NCBI GenBank assembly: GCA_016875645.1
Contig: VGPE01000159.1
Coordinates: 1 to 6,600, forward strand
DNA from: Chloroflexota bacterium
GTDB lineage: Bacteria; Chloroflexota; Limnocylindria; Limnocylindrales; CSP1-4
Reading direction: 5' to 3'
DNA: 6,600 nt
The first letter of the stretch is position 1. Every line of letters starts with the position of its first letter. The notes beneath the pieces are model-generated. The model worked only from the letters and a program-made list of their open reading frames with translations, did not search any database and had not been told where the DNA came from. Made by a program: the position numbers and the translations under genes. Shown piece by piece: positions 6,281 to 6,600 of the stretch.

Positions 6281-6600
6281 CCGCCGGCGGCCGGCTTCGA
6301 CCACGTGGTCCCATTGCGGGCGGTCCCATTGCGGGCGGCCCGTACCGTGCGCACAGGCGACCGGGTGACGGTGCTCGCCTGGTCGCATGCGCTCGGGCGC
6401 GTGACCGCCATCGCCGACCGGCTGCGGGAGTCCGGCGCGCGCATCGCCGCCGAGGTGCTCGACCCGCGCTGGCTCGACTGGGACGGCTTCGACCGCGACG
6501 GACTGCTCAGCTCGGTTCGGCGGACCGGAGCGCTGGTCATCGTGGAGGATGCGACGTTCAGCCATTCGATCGGAGGGCAGATCATCGACCGGTTGCTGCC
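6281..6600 (+). pseudogene. E1-beta C-terminal domain, same frame, separated from its gene by TAG
   Basis: Reading on in the frame of the upstream E1 gene gives about 106 open residues to the window edge. They match the C-terminal (transketolase-C type) domain of E1-beta. FDHVVPLRA is followed by ARTVRTGDRVTVLAWSHALG, then EVLDPRWLDWDGF and ALVIVEDATFSHSIGG. In intact enzymes this directly follows VLIIEDHRLWP, which here ends the upstream frame. The domain helps form the alpha-beta interface and the lipoyl-domain docking region, so losing it should inactivate the complex. An in-frame GTG at 6305 lies early in the segment, but no ribosome site supports independent translation. The 3' end lies beyond the window. 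Confidence 0.8.
6307..6336 (+). repeat. Tandem 15-bp direct duplication inside the E1-beta segment
   Basis: GGTCCCATTGCGGGC occurs twice back to back (6307-6321 and 6322-6336), followed by GG, so 32 bases have period 15. In frame it duplicates the peptide VPLRA to VPLRAVPLRA. E1-beta proteins normally have a single VPL near this point. It looks like a recent slippage duplication, or a read or assembly error; it preserves the frame. Confidence 0.9.

Noticed and set aside
5000..6565. 521-residue open frame on the minus strand opposite the E1 gene
   Set aside because: The product is Arg/Asp/His-rich with no domain pattern, while the plus strand encodes clear E1 motifs throughout.
1..6600. CRISPR array, insertion sequence, integrase or phage genes
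   Set aside because: I found no regularly spaced repeats, transposase motifs, terminal inverted repeats or attachment-site-like duplications; the only clear tandem repeat is the 15-bp pair in the E1 segment.

Overview
This window is strongly GC-rich. It reads like a high-GC soil or freshwater bacterium of Actinomycetota or Chloroflexota type. The grounds are GC-rich third codon positions, GTG starts, a VapB/VapC remnant, a HicA-like protein and a fused alpha/beta TPP-dependent dehydrogenase. That is a style judgement; no phylogenetic marker gene is present.

Left part (1-1894, minus strand): a short-chain dehydrogenase (SDR) gene is followed 110 bases downstream by an L-rhamnonate dehydratase-like gene (rhmD type) that runs off the left edge. 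The dehydratase keeps the metal ligands and Asp-His dyad of its family in ungapped register. Together the pair suggests a non-phosphorylative L-rhamnose (or related 6-deoxyhexonate) route. The SDR would act either as sugar 1-dehydrogenase or as dehydrogenase of 2-keto-3-deoxy-L-rhamnonate.

Middle (1895-4015): 543 bases without a recognisable gene lead to a plus-strand 142-residue protein with a HicA-like N-terminal part and no HicB partner. A hairpin spans its stop codon. A second gene-poor stretch follows, then a VapB-type ribbon-helix-helix antitoxin directly abutting a VapC toxin cut off after about 18 recognisable residues. Converging on this pair from the minus strand is an S4-domain RNA-binding protein of the Hsp15 type. 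A GC-rich hairpin sits at the convergence point.

Right part (4016-6600, plus strand): a second SDR has lost its whole catalytic middle, about 150 residues, in frame. It overlaps by ATGA with a large fused E1 alpha/beta TPP-dependent 2-oxo acid dehydrogenase. That reading frame is interrupted by an in-frame TAG at 6278-6280. Clear E1-beta C-terminal coding sequence continues in the same frame to the window edge and carries an in-frame 15-bp tandem duplication just after the stop.

The main theme is gene decay: a truncated toxin, an internally deleted SDR and a dehydrogenase with a premature stop lie within about 3 kb. The intact metabolic core is the SDR-dehydratase pair. Whether the broken SDR-E1 pair once served the same sugar acid pathway is speculation.
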